Below the pieces are notes generated by a model that worked only from the letters and a program-made list of their open reading frames with translations, was not told where the DNA came from and did no database searches. From contig JAGSHP010000149.1 of assembly GCA_029855925.1 (NCBI GenBank), forward strand, positions 1 to 6,903: a stretch of 6,903 nt of DNA, read 5' to 3'. Origin of the DNA: Candidatus Thorarchaeota archaeon. Lineage in GTDB: Archaea > Asgardarchaeota > Thorarchaeia > Thorarchaeales > Thorarchaeaceae. Both the position numbers and the translations under genes were made by a program. Positions 5,577-6,903 of the stretch are shown here, one piece after another. The first letter of the stretch is position 1. Every line of letters begins with the position of its first letter.

Positions 5577-6903
5577 ATGACACTAAAACATCCCTATCTT
5601 CCAATCACACCCGAAACGGAAAATGAAATGCTCAGATCAATAGGTCTTGATACAATTGAGGACCTGTTTGTGACCATTCCGAAAAAATTCAGATTGAATC
5701 GGGACTTGCATCTCCCCCCTCCACACAGCGAACACGAGGTCATGATGCGATTACGAGAGCTTGCCAAAAAGAATACCGCTCTTCTTGACACACTATCCTT
5801 CTTGGGTGGTAAGGTATCACCACATCATATACCCGCAACCGTGAATGCGCTTGGTGGGCGCTCGGAGTTTGTAACATCCTACACCAGCTATCAACCTGAG
5901 GTCAGTCAGGGGATGCTACAGACCCTCTTTGAGTACCAGAGTCTTGTGGCTGAGATTCTCCAGATGGATGTTGTCAATAGTAGCCTCTATGATCTTGCCA
6001 CCTCACTTGGAGAGGCTGCTCGAATGACGGCTCGAGTCAAGCGTAAGAAGAATCGATTTCTCATTCCTGACACCATCAATCCTGCTGATAGGCAAGTTCT
6101 CGAAACCTACACCTCACCAGCAGGAATCGAAATCGAAGTAATAGTGTCCGACCCACAGACCGGGCTTCTATCGCTTGAGGACCTAAGAACCAAGTTGGAC
6201 TCTACAGTCGCAGGAGTATATGTGGAGAATCCAAGCTATCTTGGGTTCTTTGAAACTCAAATCGATGAGATTGCCACATTGGTTCATGATGCTGGCGCTC
6301 TTCTTGTTGCGGGCGTAGACGTTCTATCCTTGGGTATAATCCGCCCCCCCGGTGATTATGGTGCTGACATTGCCATTGCCGAAGGGCAGCCACTTGGAAC
6401 CCCTATGTCTTTTGGTGGTCCATTACTTGGAGTCTTCGCATGCAGGAATGATAGAAAATTAATATATCAGATGCCTGGTCGGCTTGTTGGTCTAACCACT
6501 ACAATTGAGGAGCCCTATGAACGTGGATTCGTTCTCACTCTTAGTGCGCGAGAACAACATATTCGCAGAGAGAAGGCAACAAGCAACATCTGCTCGAATC
6601 AGGCACTGATGGCTGTACGGGCCGCCATCTATCTGTCCACCATCGGGTCATCGGGTCTGTCAGCCATCGGTGAGTCTATCGCTTTCAGATCAAATTACGC
6701 AGCCCAAGAACTCGGCAAGATTAGAGGAGTCACCGCCCCCCTCATCGGCAACCCGATTTGGAAGAATTTTGTTGTGCAATTTGACAATGTTTCCGCTGAG
6801 GAAGTTCATAATCGATTACTTGAGAGGGGCATTCATAGTGGCGTATGCCTGACCAGAGACTTTGCAAGATTTGGCGAGAGCGTGCTCTTTTCTGTGACAG
6901 AGC
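5577..6903 (+). CDS. gcvPA: glycine dehydrogenase (decarboxylating) subunit 1, GcvPA, partial (last residues off window)
   Basis: The frame is open for 442 codons to the right edge. The protein is the N-terminal half of the glycine cleavage P-protein, which in archaea and some bacteria is a separate subunit. Family landmarks are FLGGKVSPHHIP (75-86), TSYTSYQPEVSQGMLQ (100-115), NSSLYDLATSLGEA (134-147), ENPSYLG (217-223), RPPGDYGADIA (256-266), FGGPLLG (279-285) and SAREQHIRREKATSNIC (323-339). With GcvPB, which carries the PLP lysine, it decarboxylates glycine and passes the aminomethyl group to the lipoyl arm of GcvH. The absence of a PLP lysine here is normal. The family length is about 440-470 residues and SVTE (439-442) lies near the usual C-terminus, so only about 20 residues are missing. 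Many homologues have Gly or Trp where this one has L140 after YD. gcvPB would be expected just downstream. No glycine riboswitch is visible upstream. Confidence 0.93.
   Translation, partial: MTLKHPYLPITPETENEMLRSIGLDTIEDLFVTIPKKFRLNRDLHLPPPHSEHEVMMRLRELAKKNTALLDTLSFLGGKVSPHHIPATVNALGGRSEFVTSYTSYQPEVSQGMLQTLFEYQSLVAEILQMDVVNSSLYDLATSLGEAARMTARVKRKKNRFLIPDTINPADRQVLETYTSPAGIEIEVIVSDPQTGLLSLEDLRTKLDSTVAGVYVENPSYLGFFETQIDEIATLVHDAGALLVAGVDVLSLGIIRPPGDYGADIAIAEGQPLGTPMSFGGPLLGVFACRNDRKLIYQMPGRLVGLTTTIEEPYERGFVLTLSAREQHIRREKATSNICSNQALMAVRAAIYLSTIGSSGLSAIGESIAFRSNYAAQELGKIRGVTAPLIGNPIWKNFVVQFDNVSAEEVHNRLLERGIHSGVCLTRDFARFGESVLFSVTE

Noticed and set aside
6344..6350. Run of seven C as a possible frameshift in gcvPA
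   Set aside because: The frame stays open and reads RPPGDYGADIA across the run, the expected family sequence, so no frameshift is present.
1..6903. CRISPR arrays, insertion sequences, phage genes or attachment sites
   Set aside because: I found no spaced direct repeats, transposase motifs or target duplications. The tRNA is intact, and I saw no duplicated tRNA end nearby.

Overview
The window looks archaeal and most likely comes from an Asgard lineage such as Thorarchaeota; that lineage is inferred. The evidence for archaea is GGTGA or GGAGG Shine-Dalgarno sites before every gene, TTG starts, T-tract termination, a tRNA-Gln with an A1-U72 pair, a split glycine decarboxylase (GcvPA) and a Trm112-type zinc protein. 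The best evidence for Asgard is a 987-residue membrane protein. Its second half matches eukaryotic ribophorin I (OST1/RPN1, an oligosaccharyltransferase subunit) in motif order and topology. Asgard archaea are known to encode ribophorin-like proteins.

Layout, left to right. (1) 1-811, minus strand: most of an Alg7/DPAGT1-type GlcNAc-1-phosphate transferase, cut by the left edge. (2) 812-996: a 185-bp divergent intergenic region with an 8-bp inverted repeat. (3) 997-3960, plus strand: the ribophorin I-like protein, with DOMON-like, FKBP-like and Ig-like domains in front. A hairpin plus T-tract terminator follows it. (4) 4112-4993, plus strand: an HD-superfamily phosphohydrolase with a C-terminal archaeal domain. 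(5) 5017-5092, minus strand: tRNA-Gln(UUG) with an encoded CCA end. It starts 6 nt after the stop of (6), a minus-strand Trm112-like zinc protein (5099-5425). (7) 5577-6903, plus strand: glycine dehydrogenase (decarboxylating) subunit 1, GcvPA, missing only its last residues.

How the genes fit together. The divergent pair (1)/(3) suggests a protein N-glycosylation locus: the first committed enzyme of lipid-linked oligosaccharide synthesis beside a ribophorin-like oligosaccharyltransferase subunit. The extracellular part of the ribophorin-like protein has 18 N-X-S/T sequons and its cytosolic tail has none. Trm112 activates methyltransferases that act on tRNA, rRNA and release factors, and here it appears to be co-transcribed with a tRNA. 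GcvPA and the HD protein have no obvious link to glycosylation. I saw no mobile elements, CRISPR arrays or phage genes.
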